A stretch of 64,000 nt of DNA from [Lactobacillus] rogosae (GTDB lineage Bacteria > Bacillota > Clostridia > Lachnospirales > Lachnospiraceae): contig FONU01000016.1 of the NCBI GenBank assembly GCA_900112995.1, positions 23,872 to 87,871 of the forward strand, written 5' to 3'. The notes under the pieces were generated by a model. It was given only the letters and a program-made list of their open reading frames with translations, did no database searches and was not told the origin of the DNA. The translations under genes were made by a program, and so were the position numbers. Positions 25,962 to 36,081 of the stretch are shown in pieces (positions within the stretch are counted from its first letter, which is position 1; the number at the start of each line of letters is the position of its first letter).

Positions 25962-26612
25962 TTAATCTTTTGTTTCAAGAACTATAATAAGTCCTTTATG
26001 AACCTTAATTATTCCCTGTTCATCTTCTACCTCGTTGCTCTGGCATATACTTAATCCCTGCTTTAATTCATAATTATCAAGCGTATATTTAAATCCCTCA
26101 AGGCTTAAACTGACATTTTCTGACATAGGAATAATTGACACATATCTTCCATACTGGCTGTCTTTACGAATTATATGTATTCCATCAGCCTCACTTAAAA
26201 GATATATATAATTGTGTTCATCAACTATATGGCAGTCCTTTCCACAATCAGCCACCACCTTCATATTTCCTATATTGGTAATTGTGTGATCCATTCTTGT
26301 TCCTGTCGCACCAAGTATATATATGTCTGTTGCACCCTTTTTAAGTGCTGTCATAATCGCAAGATGTGTGTCGGTATAATCTTTTTCTTTAGGATATGTC
26401 TCAAATTCAGTATTACTCTTATATGTGTCAAGCACATCTTTATCTACTGAATCGTAATCTCCAAGCAGATAATCCACCTTCAATCCAAGCTTATCAGCAT
26501 ACTCAAGCCCGCTGTCAGCCGCTATGCAATAATCAAATGTCTGATTATCAAGCCATTCCTTAGCCCACGCAACATTAATACTTCCACCTGTAACAATAAG
26601 AGCCTTGCTCAT
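25962..26612 (-). CDS. thiN: Thiamine pyrophosphokinase
   Basis: The enzyme transfers pyrophosphate from ATP to thiamine. The 216-residue protein shows the family landmarks CIAADSGLEYADKLGLKVDY, LLGDYDSVD, the pair TYPKEKDYTDTHLAIMTALK, and ILGATGTRMDHTITNIGNM. A C-terminal beta domain binds thiamine. AGGAGG precedes the ATG. It stands alone. I looked for a TPP riboswitch upstream and did not find one. Confidence 0.95.
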   Translation of the reverse strand: MSKALIVTGGSINVAWAKEWLDNQTFDYCIAADSGLEYADKLGLKVDYLLGDYDSVDKDVLDTYKSNTEFETYPKEKDYTDTHLAIMTALKKGATDIYILGATGTRMDHTITNIGNMKVVADCGKDCHIVDEHNYIYLLSEADGIHIIRKDSQYGRYVSIIPMSENVSLSLEGFKYTLDNYELKQGLSICQSNEVEDEQGIIKVHKGLIIVLETKD

Positions 26613-26863
26613 CTTCTATAACCTCCTTTTTAATTATCAATCTTTTAAATTTTCTGCCCATGTTCTTTAATTTTTCACATTTATACTTTATAATTAACCA
26701 AATAGTAATTAAGCGTATATATTTTAATAAGCAGACAGCATTTTCATTCTGCTTACATCTGGTAATAGTACCACATTTTACTGCTTATATATAGTTTAAT
26801 TTACGCGAAGCATTTTAATGCTACATATTACATATTATTTATATACACAGAAAGGAGATTATT

Positions 26864-27472
26864 GTGAGCAGCTTAAATTCACAGTCAGACAATACAGTTG
26901 ATGAACACATCATTGACGAAGCTAAGCAATCTGGCATTTCTGAAAAAGAAGCCAAAAATATTATCGAGGAAGAAGAAGGCATTGAGCTTTTACAGCACTC
27001 TGGCAATCTGTATGAGTCAACAGATGACAAATATAAAGATAACTTGTCGTCTGCAATAACTTTTTTTGTATGCGGTGCTGCTGGAATTATAATTCTTATT
27101 CTTAATGACATCGGAATATTAAAGTTTGTAACAAAAGGTAGTTCTAATTTCATACTTGTAAATGTTGTTCTTGGTCTTTTATTTGTTGGATTTATCGCAA
27201 TAGGTTTCTGGTCTTTAAAGTATTCCAAGAAAATCAAGTCAAACGCCTCTATCGAAAATGAAGCAACGGACACTATTATCAACTGGCTTAATGACAATGT
27301 AACCAAAGAAGACATTGAAGGTTCTTACAACAATGATATTGCAGAAGAAATGAAATATTTCAACAGAAGTGATTACATCAAAAATGCTATTATGAAACAG
27401 TTCCCTGACACGTCTGAAGGGTTATGTGACACTATCTCTGATAAATACATTGACAGCATTTTCAATATGTAA
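26864..27472 (+). CDS. Hypothetical membrane protein with two helices (GTG start)
   Basis: I do not recognise this 202-residue protein. It has an acidic N-terminal region (~65 residues, rich in Glu/Asp, EEEEGIELLQHSG), two adjacent membrane helices (~62-80 and ~94-115) and an acidic soluble C-terminus (~85 residues). Both ends are probably cytoplasmic. The start is GTG at 26864, with AAAGGAGA in front. The layout recalls small two-helix proteins with a zinc-ribbon-less cytosolic domain, of unknown role. No partner genes are nearby. Confidence 0.65.
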   Translation: MSSLNSQSDNTVDEHIIDEAKQSGISEKEAKNIIEEEEGIELLQHSGNLYESTDDKYKDNLSSAITFFVCGAAGIIILILNDIGILKFVTKGSSNFILVNVVLGLLFVGFIAIGFWSLKYSKKIKSNASIENEATDTIINWLNDNVTKEDIEGSYNNDIAEEMKYFNRSDYIKNAIMKQFPDTSEGLCDTISDKYIDSIFNM

Positions 27473-27498
27473 ATCAACTTTACAAAAACAAAAAGAAT

Positions 27499-27589
27499 AT
27501 ACAGGCTTCTATAAAAAGCATACAATCAGCTTTATAAAAACACTGGCTTCCATAGAACCATACAGTCTGCTATAAAATCACGCAGCCTG
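27499..27589. repeat. Degenerate ~20-bp tandem repeat
   Basis: About four and a half imperfect units follow the 26864-27472 gene: starts near 27499, 27520, 27542, 27560 and 27580. The shared pattern is ATACAG, then GCTTC or GCTT, then TATAAAA. Units differ at several positions, so this is weak repetition and may be chance in AT-rich DNA. Confidence 0.4.
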
Positions 27590-27639
27590 TCAATGCTAAA
27601 TATTACCCAGCTATAATCAGGCTATAACATAAGATAAGC

Positions 27640-27689
27640 AAAAGCTGTTGGTTTATTATCTAAACACTGATAATAAATCAACAGCTTTT
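27640..27689 (-). terminator. Terminator of nfnAB
   Basis: AAAAGCTGTTG plus TTTATTATC (27640-27660) pairs with GATAATAAA plus CAACAGCTTTT (27669-27689), a long stem with one bulge. T-runs lie on both strands, and it is just past the nfnB stop at 27714. It probably serves the convergent 26864-27472 gene too. Confidence 0.85.
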
Positions 27690-27713
27690 TACTATTATTG
27701 TAAATATAATTAC

Positions 27714-29096
27714 TTACTTTGAAAGGTACTCATCAATACCCTTAGCAGCAGCTTTACCAGCTCCCATAGCAAGAATAACTGTTGCAGCACCTGTAACAGC
27801 ATCACCACCAGCGTATACGCCTTCCTTAGATGTCTGTCCATTAGCTTCTTCTGCTACAATACATTTTCTCTTATTAATCTCAAGACCCTTAGTTGTAGAT
27901 GAGATAAGTGGGTTAGGTGATGTACCAAGTGACATAATAACTGCATCAAGGTCCATTACGAATTCTGAATCAGGGACTTCAACAGGCTTTCTTCTTCCAG
28001 AAGCATCTGGCTCGCCAAGTTCCATCTTAACACACTTAATACCTGTAACATTACCCTTATCATCTGTAAGGACTTCTGTTGGGTTAGTAAGAAGGTCAAA
28101 TATAATACCCTCTTCTTTAGCGTGATGTACTTCTTCTGCTCTTGCAGGAAGTTCTTCCTCACTTCTTCTGTATACAATATGTACCTCAGCACCAAGTCTT
28201 AATGCTGTTCTTGCGGCATCCATAGCAACGTTACCACCACCAACGACAGCAACCTTCTTAAATCTTGCTATTGGTGTATCATAATCCTCTCTGAAAGCTT
28301 TCATAAGATTGCTTCTTGTAAGGTATTCATTAGCTGAGAATACTTCATTAGCATTTTCTCCTGGGATACCCATAAATCTTGGAAGACCAGCACCTGAACC
28401 GATAAATACAGCATCAAAACCTTCTTCATTAATAAGCTGGTCAATTGTCATTGACTTACCGATTACTACGTTAGTTTCAATCTTAACGCCAAGCTTCTTA
28501 ACATTTTCAATCTCTGATGCAACAACTGTCTTCTTTGGAAGACGGAATTCTGGAATGCCATATACTAATACTCCACCAGCTTCGTGAAGTGCTTCAAATA
28601 TTGTAACATCATATCCCATCTTAGCAAGGTCACCGGCACAAGTAAGTCCTGAAGGACCTGAACCGATAACAGCCACTTTCTTACCCTTCTTCTCTGTTGG
28701 CATCTCTGGTGATACATTGTTCTCTCTAGCCCAGTCAGCTACGAATCTTTCAAGCTTACCAATTGATATAGCTTCGCCCTTAATTCCTCTTATACACTGA
28801 CCTTCACACTGTGTTTCCTGTGGACATACACGACCACATACAGCAGGTAATGCAGATGACTTTCCAATAACCTTGTAAGCTTCTTCAAAATTACCTTCTT
28901 TTACATTATGTATGAATTCCGGAATATTGATTGATACTGGACATCCCTGTACACATTTAGCATTCTTACAATTAAGGCAACGTGTTGCTTCTTCCTGTGC
29001 CTCTTCTGCATTATATCCAAGGCATACCTCATCAAAGTTCTTATTCCTTACATCTGGAGCCTGTTCCCTTACTGGAACTTTCTTCATAACATCCAT
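27714..29096 (-). CDS. nfnB: NfnB: NADPH-side subunit of NADH-dependent ferredoxin:NADP+ oxidoreductase
   Basis: The 460-residue protein looks like glutamate synthase small subunit. It has N-terminal cluster motifs CLNCKNAKCVQGCP (~41) and CGRVCPQETQCEGQC (~88), the FAD motif VAVIGSGPSGLTCAGDLAKM (~148), and the NADPH motif VAVVGGGNVAMDAARTALRL (~285). There is no large glutamate synthase gene beside it. Its partner upstream is the NfnA-like gene, which makes the electron-bifurcating NfnAB complex the better reading. That complex links reduced ferredoxin and NADH to two NADP+ and so complements Rnf. Confidence 0.88.
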   Translation of the reverse strand: MDVMKKVPVREQAPDVRNKNFDEVCLGYNAEEAQEEATRCLNCKNAKCVQGCPVSINIPEFIHNVKEGNFEEAYKVIGKSSALPAVCGRVCPQETQCEGQCIRGIKGEAISIGKLERFVADWARENNVSPEMPTEKKGKKVAVIGSGPSGLTCAGDLAKMGYDVTIFEALHEAGGVLVYGIPEFRLPKKTVVASEIENVKKLGVKIETNVVIGKSMTIDQLINEEGFDAVFIGSGAGLPRFMGIPGENANEVFSANEYLTRSNLMKAFREDYDTPIARFKKVAVVGGGNVAMDAARTALRLGAEVHIVYRRSEEELPARAEEVHHAKEEGIIFDLLTNPTEVLTDDKGNVTGIKCVKMELGEPDASGRRKPVEVPDSEFVMDLDAVIMSLGTSPNPLISSTTKGLEINKRKCIVAEEANGQTSKEGVYAGGDAVTGAATVILAMGAGKAAAKGIDEYLSK

Positions 29097-29119
29097 TATA
29101 TATACCTCTTTTCCGTTGA

Positions 29120-29998
29120 TTAATTACATTGTCCACATCCACCGTGATGTGTATCTCCTTCAAGGGCTGCAAGCATAGCTCTGCCCTCTTCTGTCTTATA
29201 TGTCTGCTGACGTTTCATAGCCTGGTCAAAGTCTACTAAATGTCCATCGAACTCCGGTCCGTCTACACAAGCGAACTTAATCTCATCACCAACCTGAAGT
29301 CTGCATGCACCACACATACCTGTACCATCAACCATAATAGGGTTCATACTTACAACTGTAGGTATACCTAATTCCTTAGTTAAAAGACAGACGAATTTCA
29401 TCATAATCAATGGTCCAATCGCTATACATTTGTCATACTTCTTACCCTGTGCATAAAGATCTTTAAGTACATCTGTACCCATACCTTTTCTTACATAGCT
29501 GCCATCATCAGTTGTTATATAAAGATTACCTGCCACTGCCTTCATCTCTTCTTCTAATAAGATAAGGTCTTTGTTCTTAGCTCCAACGATAACATCAACA
29601 TCTACACCATGCTCATGAAGCCATTTTACCTGAGGATATACTGGTGCTGTACCTACACCACCTGCTATAAATACGATATTCTGCTTCTTTAAATCCTCAA
29701 TATTCTCGTGAATTAATTCTGAAGGGCATCCTAATGGACCAACGAAATCACTAAAAGCATCACCTGCTTTAAGGTGAGACATTTTTTCTGTTGATGCTCC
29801 TACTATCTGGAATACAATTGTTATTGTTCCAGCTTCTCTGTCATAATCACAGATTGTAAGAGGAATTCTCTCTCCTTTTTCATCCATTTTAACAATTATG
29901 AACTGGCCAGGTTCACAGTGCTTAGCAACTCTTGGTGCTTCAACATCCATAAGAAAAATCTTTTCTGCTAATTTTTCAGCCTTAAGAATCTTGTACAT
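29120..29998 (-). CDS. nfnA: NfnA: NADH-side flavoprotein subunit
   Basis: This 292-residue protein belongs to the dihydroorotate dehydrogenase electron transfer subunit/sulfide dehydrogenase family. It has an FAD-binding half (HCEPGQFIIVKM, RIPLTICDYD), the NAD-binding loop FIAGGVGTAPVYPQVKWL (~108), and C-terminal 2Fe-2S cysteines in GTGMCGACRLQVGDEIKFAC. The tail ends GGCGQCN, an extra cysteine cluster. Its direct pairing with a GltD-like gene 23 bp downstream is the signature of NfnAB. GGGG precedes the ATG. Confidence 0.88.
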   Translation of the reverse strand: MYKILKAEKLAEKIFLMDVEAPRVAKHCEPGQFIIVKMDEKGERIPLTICDYDREAGTITIVFQIVGASTEKMSHLKAGDAFSDFVGPLGCPSELIHENIEDLKKQNIVFIAGGVGTAPVYPQVKWLHEHGVDVDVIVGAKNKDLILLEEEMKAVAGNLYITTDDGSYVRKGMGTDVLKDLYAQGKKYDKCIAIGPLIMMKFVCLLTKELGIPTVVSMNPIMVDGTGMCGACRLQVGDEIKFACVDGPEFDGHLVDFDQAMKRQQTYKTEEGRAMLAALEGDTHHGGCGQCN

Positions 29999-30052
29999 TT
30001 TATTACCCCTTTCAGTTATATATTATCTGAAGTGTTAATCACACATCAAAAC

Positions 30053-31720
30053 TTAATTATATGCGGCTGCACTATATGCTCCGCCATTCTGTGTCACTGT
30101 ATAGCAGTCACCTGTCTTAGTCGCGACACCATAATAACCAGCTGTAGAAGTCTTACCCGTCTTAGATGTCACATCATATCTTACAACGAACATCTCAACT
30201 CCATCTACAGTTGTCCTTGACTGATATACAAATGTAACTGTAGAACCATCAGCAGCTGTAGTTCCATCTGACTTAAGCACTCCCTTTGATATAAGCTTTC
30301 CTTTTAATATCTCAAGTGCCTCATTATATACATATGTCTTAGCCTTGTTGACAACATAGTTACGCTTAACAACACTGCTTGACTGGTTATGCGAATCAAT
30401 TATAACAACAGATATTACATTATTACCTGTTGGAATTGTAAATGGTTCAGAGTATTCCTCCGAATTCTTAGTTGGTGTAGAACCATCTAATGTATAATAC
30501 GCTGTACTGCCAACTGGAATATTATCTATTGTCACAGTCTGTCCTTCCTCATATGTCCCTGAGGCAGGACCTACTGTTGGTGCAGATGGCTTCTTAAAGT
30601 CAACTGTATACTCCAGCTCCACAACATCACTGCACACTCCTATGTCACTAATAGCAATAGCCTTTATTGTAGTAGTACCACTCTGTATTTCTATTGCTGT
30701 ACCTGTGTAACGTTTACTTTTCTTATCTGGCTCAGTCTTATCTGTTGTGTAATATATTGTTGAACTGCTGTTCTCTGTAAATTGTAACTTAATCACATCA
30801 TCATAGCTTCCAGCTTCAACTGATGGCTTAGGGGTTTCAACAACATAATCTGTAAGATATTTGTAACCCTGTTTATCCTTATAATCTTTAATAAGCTTAT
30901 TAAGACTTGTTCCATCTTTCTTAGTATTATATATTGAAGCTAATGCTTTTATAGCTTTCTCATTATTCTCATCAAATGATAAAATATCCTTTAACACTTC
31001 AATTGACATATCTGTATTATCTGTTGCAGCATAACACTGATACAATGTATATTTTAAATCTACATTTTTCTTGCCTTCAGATAACTTGGAAGCTTTAGCA
31101 AGATACTTAATAGCATTATCATAATCCTTGTTCTGATAAGAAGCCATTCCTTTATCATAATTATATTGGAACGAATTCTTATTCTTATTATTAAGAACAA
31201 CTCCGACAACTATACCTATAATAACTACTAAAGCAGCTACTACACAGGAAACAGCTATAATCATCTTTTTCCTCTTAGCATCCATAGGCTTCTTATCCTT
31301 TTCCTGCACGCTGTCATCTTTCTCATTATTACCATTATTCATATGTGCATCAGAGCTCTTATCCTGCTGTTCTGCCATATTATATTCTGTTACCGGTTCT
31401 GACTCCCTGACTTTATTATATTCTTTTACTCTGCTGGTATCATCTATATTATTCTGTTCTTTATTGGATTGAAGTTTTTTGTCTGCATTCAAATCACTGA
31501 TATTAATTGTAGCATCACTTACTTTAGTGAGCATATCATCTGTGACCTTAGGTATAACTCTTGTCTTACCCATTGTTTCATCAGCCAACTCATCATCTTC
31601 ATCCGATAACTCGTTCTGAGTATCTATGAACGCTTTAGCAACGTTAGTTTCTTCTTCAACAAGCTTTTTCATTGATTTAATTAACTCATTATCTAACTCA
31701 TCTTTGTCATTGCTATTCAT
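30053..31720 (-). CDS. Membrane-anchored protein with TPR-like region and two chitobiase-type repeats
   Basis: The 555-residue protein has an acidic cytoplasmic N-terminus (~150 residues) and a KKM boundary before one membrane helix (IIAVSCVVAALVVIIGIVVG). Outside, a TPR-like region (NKDYDNAIKYLAKASKLSEG, KDILSFDENNEKAIKAL) is followed by two copies of a CHB_HEX_C-like domain. These have STIYYTTDKTEPDKKSKRYTG and STAYYTLDGSTPTKNSEEYS. A C-terminal domain of ~90 residues follows. Such type II membrane proteins are common in Lachnospiraceae; the role is unknown, possibly cell wall binding. Its gene stands alone. Confidence 0.7.
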   Translation of the reverse strand: MNSNDKDELDNELIKSMKKLVEEETNVAKAFIDTQNELSDEDDELADETMGKTRVIPKVTDDMLTKVSDATINISDLNADKKLQSNKEQNNIDDTSRVKEYNKVRESEPVTEYNMAEQQDKSSDAHMNNGNNEKDDSVQEKDKKPMDAKRKKMIIAVSCVVAALVVIIGIVVGVVLNNKNKNSFQYNYDKGMASYQNKDYDNAIKYLAKASKLSEGKKNVDLKYTLYQCYAATDNTDMSIEVLKDILSFDENNEKAIKALASIYNTKKDGTSLNKLIKDYKDKQGYKYLTDYVVETPKPSVEAGSYDDVIKLQFTENSSSTIYYTTDKTEPDKKSKRYTGTAIEIQSGTTTIKAIAISDIGVCSDVVELEYTVDFKKPSAPTVGPASGTYEEGQTVTIDNIPVGSTAYYTLDGSTPTKNSEEYSEPFTIPTGNNVISVVIIDSHNQSSSVVKRNYVVNKAKTYVYNEALEILKGKLISKGVLKSDGTTAADGSTVTFVYQSRTTVDGVEMFVVRYDVTSKTGKTSTAGYYGVATKTGDCYTVTQNGGAYSAAAYN

Positions 31721-32196
31721 ACTTATTCCCCTGCCTTTATATTTTAACTAATAAATTCTAACATATTGATACTCAATAATCAATAAATTAACAAATTAAA
31801 CTTTTTGAACTTTATAGCCATTACCCATTTGATATATATTATTTTATTATTTTCTTAATTCTTTTTATCGTTCTTTCACAAATAAGACATACTTTGCACA
31901 CAATTACAGGTTATATTAATAATCAGATAGCAAAGTTAATTCTTTCTATCTCCCCCTCATATTAAATAATAAAGAACAGGCACCATAAGAATAATCTTAT
32001 AGTGCCTGTTTCTTTTTATATTGTCTATTTTGTTCTATAAGCCGTTTATTATTACAGTCAGTTCCATTATGTTCTGATAACAGTCAAAATATTATATAAA
32101 GAATGGTTATGCCAGACTTGAATGTCTGGCATAACCATCTTTAAGTTCTATAATATCTTTAAAGCTTATATCAAGAATTGAAATTTTCCAGCAGCA
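31721..32196 (-). terminator. Intergenic region with two stem-loops after the Ig-like gene
   Basis: This 476-bp gap has no convincing gene. Two strong hairpins lie in it. ATGGTTATGCCAGAC (32103-32117) pairs perfectly with 32124-32138. AACAGGCACCATAAGA (31975-31990) pairs with 31995-32010 with one wobble, followed on the plus strand by TTTCTTTTTAT and on the minus strand by TTCTTTATTATTT. Both are downstream of the Ig-like gene at 32197-36081. The second may end a short transcript starting between the two. The rest, towards 31721, is AT-rich with no clear signal. Confidence 0.65.
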
Positions 32197-35100
32197 TTAC
32201 CTGATGTTAGTAACTGTTACTGTACAGCTAAGTGTCTTATTATGAACTGTAGCTGTTACTGTAGCTGTTCCTGCCCGTCTACCTATAACTTCACCTGATG
32301 ATGAAACCGTACATACTCTTGGATTAGAACTTCTCCAGGTAACAGCATCTTCTGTACCTATTACATCTAGATTAAATCTATCGTACTGCTCCAATCTCAC
32401 TCGTGATGTACTCATAGCAAGCGAATGTACCGTACATGAAGCTTCTACACTGCTGTTATTGCTTATAACAAACACATCTGCAGTACCAGGACCAACGGTT
32501 GTGATTACACCATTCTGGTCTACCTGTACAATTCCTGTATCTGTTGAATACCACTCATAAGAATCTGTATTATTAACAGGTCTTACAATTACTGATAACT
32601 GTCTAGCTCGTCCAGAAAGCATATATATTTCTTTAGAGTTAATTCTTAATGATGATATGTTAACAACTGGTGTTACATATACCCAGCATACACCCTTAAC
32701 TTCGTTACCGTCTTGTGATGTAGCTGTTATCTTACATTTACCAGTACTAAGGGCAAATATTTCTCCCGACTCATCTACTGTTGCAATAGCTTCATTAGAT
32801 GATGTCCATGATACATCTTTGACAGTTGCACTGTCTGGTGTTATGACTGCTGTAACCTTAGCTGAATCACCAACAAGAAGCCTTACTGTATCTGGTTCAA
32901 CTGTAATTCCTATTACAGGATCAACAACCTTTACAATACAAGAAGCACTAACACCACTTCCGTCTGCCGCTGTTGCTGTAATAACTGCATTACCAACTGA
33001 GTTGGCACTTAAGTTACCATTGCCATCTACATAACATATATCATAATTAGAAGATGACCATACTATATTCTTATTAGTAGCTGTATCCGTTCCAACAGAA
33101 GCAACAAGCGTTCCTGTTGAACCAACATTCATAAATTTATCAGTTTCACTAAGAGTTATTGATGATACATACTCTTTTACTACAATCGTACACGCCGCCG
33201 TTAACTTATTAACTTCGGTTGTCACTTCAATTATACAACTTCCACCCTTTAATGCTGTAACAACACCATTTTCATCTACTGTTGCTACTGATGGATCACT
33301 TGATAAATATGTAACATTCTTATTCTCAGCATCATAAGGTTCAACTACCGGTATGATTGCATATTTAGCTCCAACCCATAATTCCTGATAATCTGAGTTA
33401 AGCGAAATTCCTGTTACCGGCTGTGTAACCGTTACAACACAATATGCTGTAAGTCCTGTATCAACATTGGTTGCAATAATAGATGTTGTACCAGCACCTA
33501 CTGCTGTAACCTTACCATCGCTCTCAACTGTACACACGCTCTCATCACGGCTTTCCCAGCTGATAATCTTATTATCTGCATTCTCTGGAAGACAAGTAGC
33601 ATTAAGCCAGAATACCTGACCCTGTCTTACAGTTATATCTGTTGTATTAAGTATAACCTGTGTTACAGGCTGTTTAACATATATATTACACATTGCTGTG
33701 TAGTTACCGTCCAATGACTTACAAAGGATTGTACAACTTCCTGTTCCAACTGCTTCTACAAGACCATTAGAATCTACGATACACACATTAGTATTAGAAG
33801 ATTCCCATACTACTGTTCTATTAGTAGCTGTTACCGGAAGAACCTCTGCTGTAATTCTTAATGTACTGCCTATTGACATTATCTCATCAGTATAATCAAG
33901 CTTAATCTGCTCTACTGGTATGCTTATGATAAAGTTACAAGTAGCTATATATGCTCCATCTGTTGTCTTACATACGATCGTACAATATCCTGGCTTAACA
34001 TACTTAACAAGACCATTCTCATCTACTGTTGCAACTGATGGATCTGATGATGTCCATGTTACAGCACGGTCAACACCTTCGCCTGCTGGAAGAACAGTTG
34101 CAACGAGCTGATACTGACCAACTGCCATCGATGATTCAACTGTTGTTGCATTAAGTACAAGACCTGTTACAGGTTCTCTTACATATACATCACAAGTTGC
34201 TACTTTAAGTCCGTCTTCTGTTATGACCGTAATTGTTGTTGTACCACCAGATACACCAGTAATTGTAGCTGTATAGCTGTCACCTTCTACTGTTGCAACA
34301 TCTGTATTAGATGATGACCATAATACTTTATTATTAGTTGGTGCTGATGGGTTAAATATAAGCTGTACAGTATCAGATGAACCTCTGTCTACTGTAAGTG
34401 ATGAAGGATTAATAGTAATCTCACCCACTGGTGTTGTAACATATACAACACAGGTTGCTTTCTTAATAACGCCATTAACATTCTGTGTCACCTTAATATG
34501 TGCTATACCTGATGCAATACCTGTTACCTTGAATGTTCTTCCGTCTTCTGACTGAACTACATTAATTAAAGTCTCAGTTGGAACAACTCCTGCTGCATCT
34601 GGCTGATTCTCTACTGTAAATGTAATATCATCCTTGCTAGGATTATTAGTTACAAGTGCCACAAGGTTCTGTGTATCACCTATATTAACACTCATTGATG
34701 TAAGGCTTAAGCCAAATCCATCGATAACTGTAATCTCATAAGAAAGCTGATTATTAAGCTTGTACTTTGTTGAAAGTTCATCGTCAACTCTTGTTGCATA
34801 TATAGTAGCTTTACCAGCTCCCATTGCTGTAACAAGACCTGTTGTTGCATCAACCTGAAGTACGCTGTTATCAGATGTTGACCAGGTAACCTCTGTTGAT
34901 TTAGCAGAAGTCTTAAGCTGTATTGAGTCACCCACATTCATATTGCTTACATCATTGCCAAGCTTCTTAAATGGTACAACAACATTAACTACATCTTTGG
35001 TCGCCCAGCCTATGTTACCCTGTACATCAATACTTGCAACACCTGCTGTTGCCTGGGCTACACCTGCGTTAACACCTTTTACGCTGCCAGCCTTATATGT

Positions 35101-36081
35101 AATTACGTCTGTATCTGATGATACATATGTAACACCTGCTGTTGCTGGATACTTAATATTAGAAGGAATTGCTTCTTCTTTAAAGTCTTCAAAATCTTTA
35201 TCTGATAATGTAATAAATCTTGTACCATCAGAAAGCTTCTGAATAGAATGTCCTTCTGAGTTAGCAACTCCATCAGTGTATTCGACCTTTGATGTTATCT
35301 GGTATGTTGCTGTAAGAGAATTGATACCATCACCATCTGCTGTTCTTACTTTAAGATTAGTTCTACCACCACCGACAATCTTAAGTGTTACTTTAGCACC
35401 TGAAGATGATACTTTCTCTACAATACCATCTTTAGAAAGACTTCCTGTCTTATCATTGTCTGTTTCAACAAATATTTTATTAGTATCATTGGCATTAGAT
35501 GTTATCTCAATAATATCTCCTACCTGATAACAAAGCATTTCTTCTTTTGTAAGCTCTACACCATTTCTGTATGCCTTAAAGCTGTTAATCTTTAAAGGAA
35601 CGATGATATCTACAGAGTCATTTCCAAGCTCTTCTTCATAAGTAATGCTACCGTCTGGTCCGTAAGCCTTAGTATAATATGTAGCCGTAATTGTTGCCTT
35701 ACCTGCTCTATTACCATATATTGTAGGATTGGCAGTGCCTTCTGCTGTGTCTGCATATTTAGTTCCCGCACTATCACTTACGACAAATTTAATAATATCA
35801 GAGTTGGATACTGTCCATTTAAGATTTCTTACTGCCGGCTTATAATTATCCGGTGAATCCTGACTGACATTATTCTCATCTCTTCCCGACATAGTTGCCA
35901 CGATGCTGTTCGACTCTGTGCCCTGATTAACAATTGTTGCTGTCGTTGTCACTGATACAGTGACACTGGAATCAGCTTTAGCAAATACCATATATCCGCC
36001 AAATACGAATATAACAAGCATTGCTGAAAGCAATATTTTCCATTGGATTTTGAGTTTTCTTAACTTCTTGATATTGCTCAT
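32197..36081 (-). CDS. Large secreted protein of tandem bacterial Ig-like (Big_2) domains
   Basis: The 1294-residue protein has a basic N-terminus and one hydrophobic segment (ILLSAMLVIFVFGGYMVFA), then about a dozen ~80-residue Ig-like domains. Each domain repeats a pattern such as VTGLVLNATTVESSMAVGQ followed by VTWTSSDPSVATVDENGLV and ATCNFII. It ends in TCTVTVTNIR with no wall-anchor motif, so it may stay attached through the N-terminal hydrophobic segment or bind the wall by another route. Big_2 proteins are typical surface adhesins. It is expressed from its own promoter and followed by two stem-loops. Confidence 0.85.
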   Translation of the reverse strand: MSNIKKLRKLKIQWKILLSAMLVIFVFGGYMVFAKADSSVTVSVTTTATIVNQGTESNSIVATMSGRDENNVSQDSPDNYKPAVRNLKWTVSNSDIIKFVVSDSAGTKYADTAEGTANPTIYGNRAGKATITATYYTKAYGPDGSITYEEELGNDSVDIIVPLKINSFKAYRNGVELTKEEMLCYQVGDIIEITSNANDTNKIFVETDNDKTGSLSKDGIVEKVSSSGAKVTLKIVGGGRTNLKVRTADGDGINSLTATYQITSKVEYTDGVANSEGHSIQKLSDGTRFITLSDKDFEDFKEEAIPSNIKYPATAGVTYVSSDTDVITYKAGSVKGVNAGVAQATAGVASIDVQGNIGWATKDVVNVVVPFKKLGNDVSNMNVGDSIQLKTSAKSTEVTWSTSDNSVLQVDATTGLVTAMGAGKATIYATRVDDELSTKYKLNNQLSYEITVIDGFGLSLTSMSVNIGDTQNLVALVTNNPSKDDITFTVENQPDAAGVVPTETLINVVQSEDGRTFKVTGIASGIAHIKVTQNVNGVIKKATCVVYVTTPVGEITINPSSLTVDRGSSDTVQLIFNPSAPTNNKVLWSSSNTDVATVEGDSYTATITGVSGGTTTITVITEDGLKVATCDVYVREPVTGLVLNATTVESSMAVGQYQLVATVLPAGEGVDRAVTWTSSDPSVATVDENGLVKYVKPGYCTIVCKTTDGAYIATCNFIISIPVEQIKLDYTDEIMSIGSTLRITAEVLPVTATNRTVVWESSNTNVCIVDSNGLVEAVGTGSCTILCKSLDGNYTAMCNIYVKQPVTQVILNTTDITVRQGQVFWLNATCLPENADNKIISWESRDESVCTVESDGKVTAVGAGTTSIIATNVDTGLTAYCVVTVTQPVTGISLNSDYQELWVGAKYAIIPVVEPYDAENKNVTYLSSDPSVATVDENGVVTALKGGSCIIEVTTEVNKLTAACTIVVKEYVSSITLSETDKFMNVGSTGTLVASVGTDTATNKNIVWSSSNYDICYVDGNGNLSANSVGNAVITATAADGSGVSASCIVKVVDPVIGITVEPDTVRLLVGDSAKVTAVITPDSATVKDVSWTSSNEAIATVDESGEIFALSTGKCKITATSQDGNEVKGVCWVYVTPVVNISSLRINSKEIYMLSGRARQLSVIVRPVNNTDSYEWYSTDTGIVQVDQNGVITTVGPGTADVFVISNNSSVEASCTVHSLAMSTSRVRLEQYDRFNLDVIGTEDAVTWRSSNPRVCTVSSSGEVIGRRAGTATVTATVHNKTLSCTVTVTNIR

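Noticed and set aside
26613..26863. TPP riboswitch upstream of thiN
   Set aside because: The conserved CTGAGA and CTTGATCTGG-like segments of a TPP aptamer are not visible on the strand read by thiN.
27714..29096. Glutamate synthase small subunit (gltD)
   Set aside because: No large subunit gene is nearby. The adjacent DHOD-like FAD/NAD protein fits NfnA, making NfnB the better call.
32197..36081. Repeated DNA blocks in the large gene as a CRISPR or satellite
   Set aside because: The periodicity is that of ~80-residue Ig-like protein domains with diverged DNA. There are no short identical repeats with spacers.
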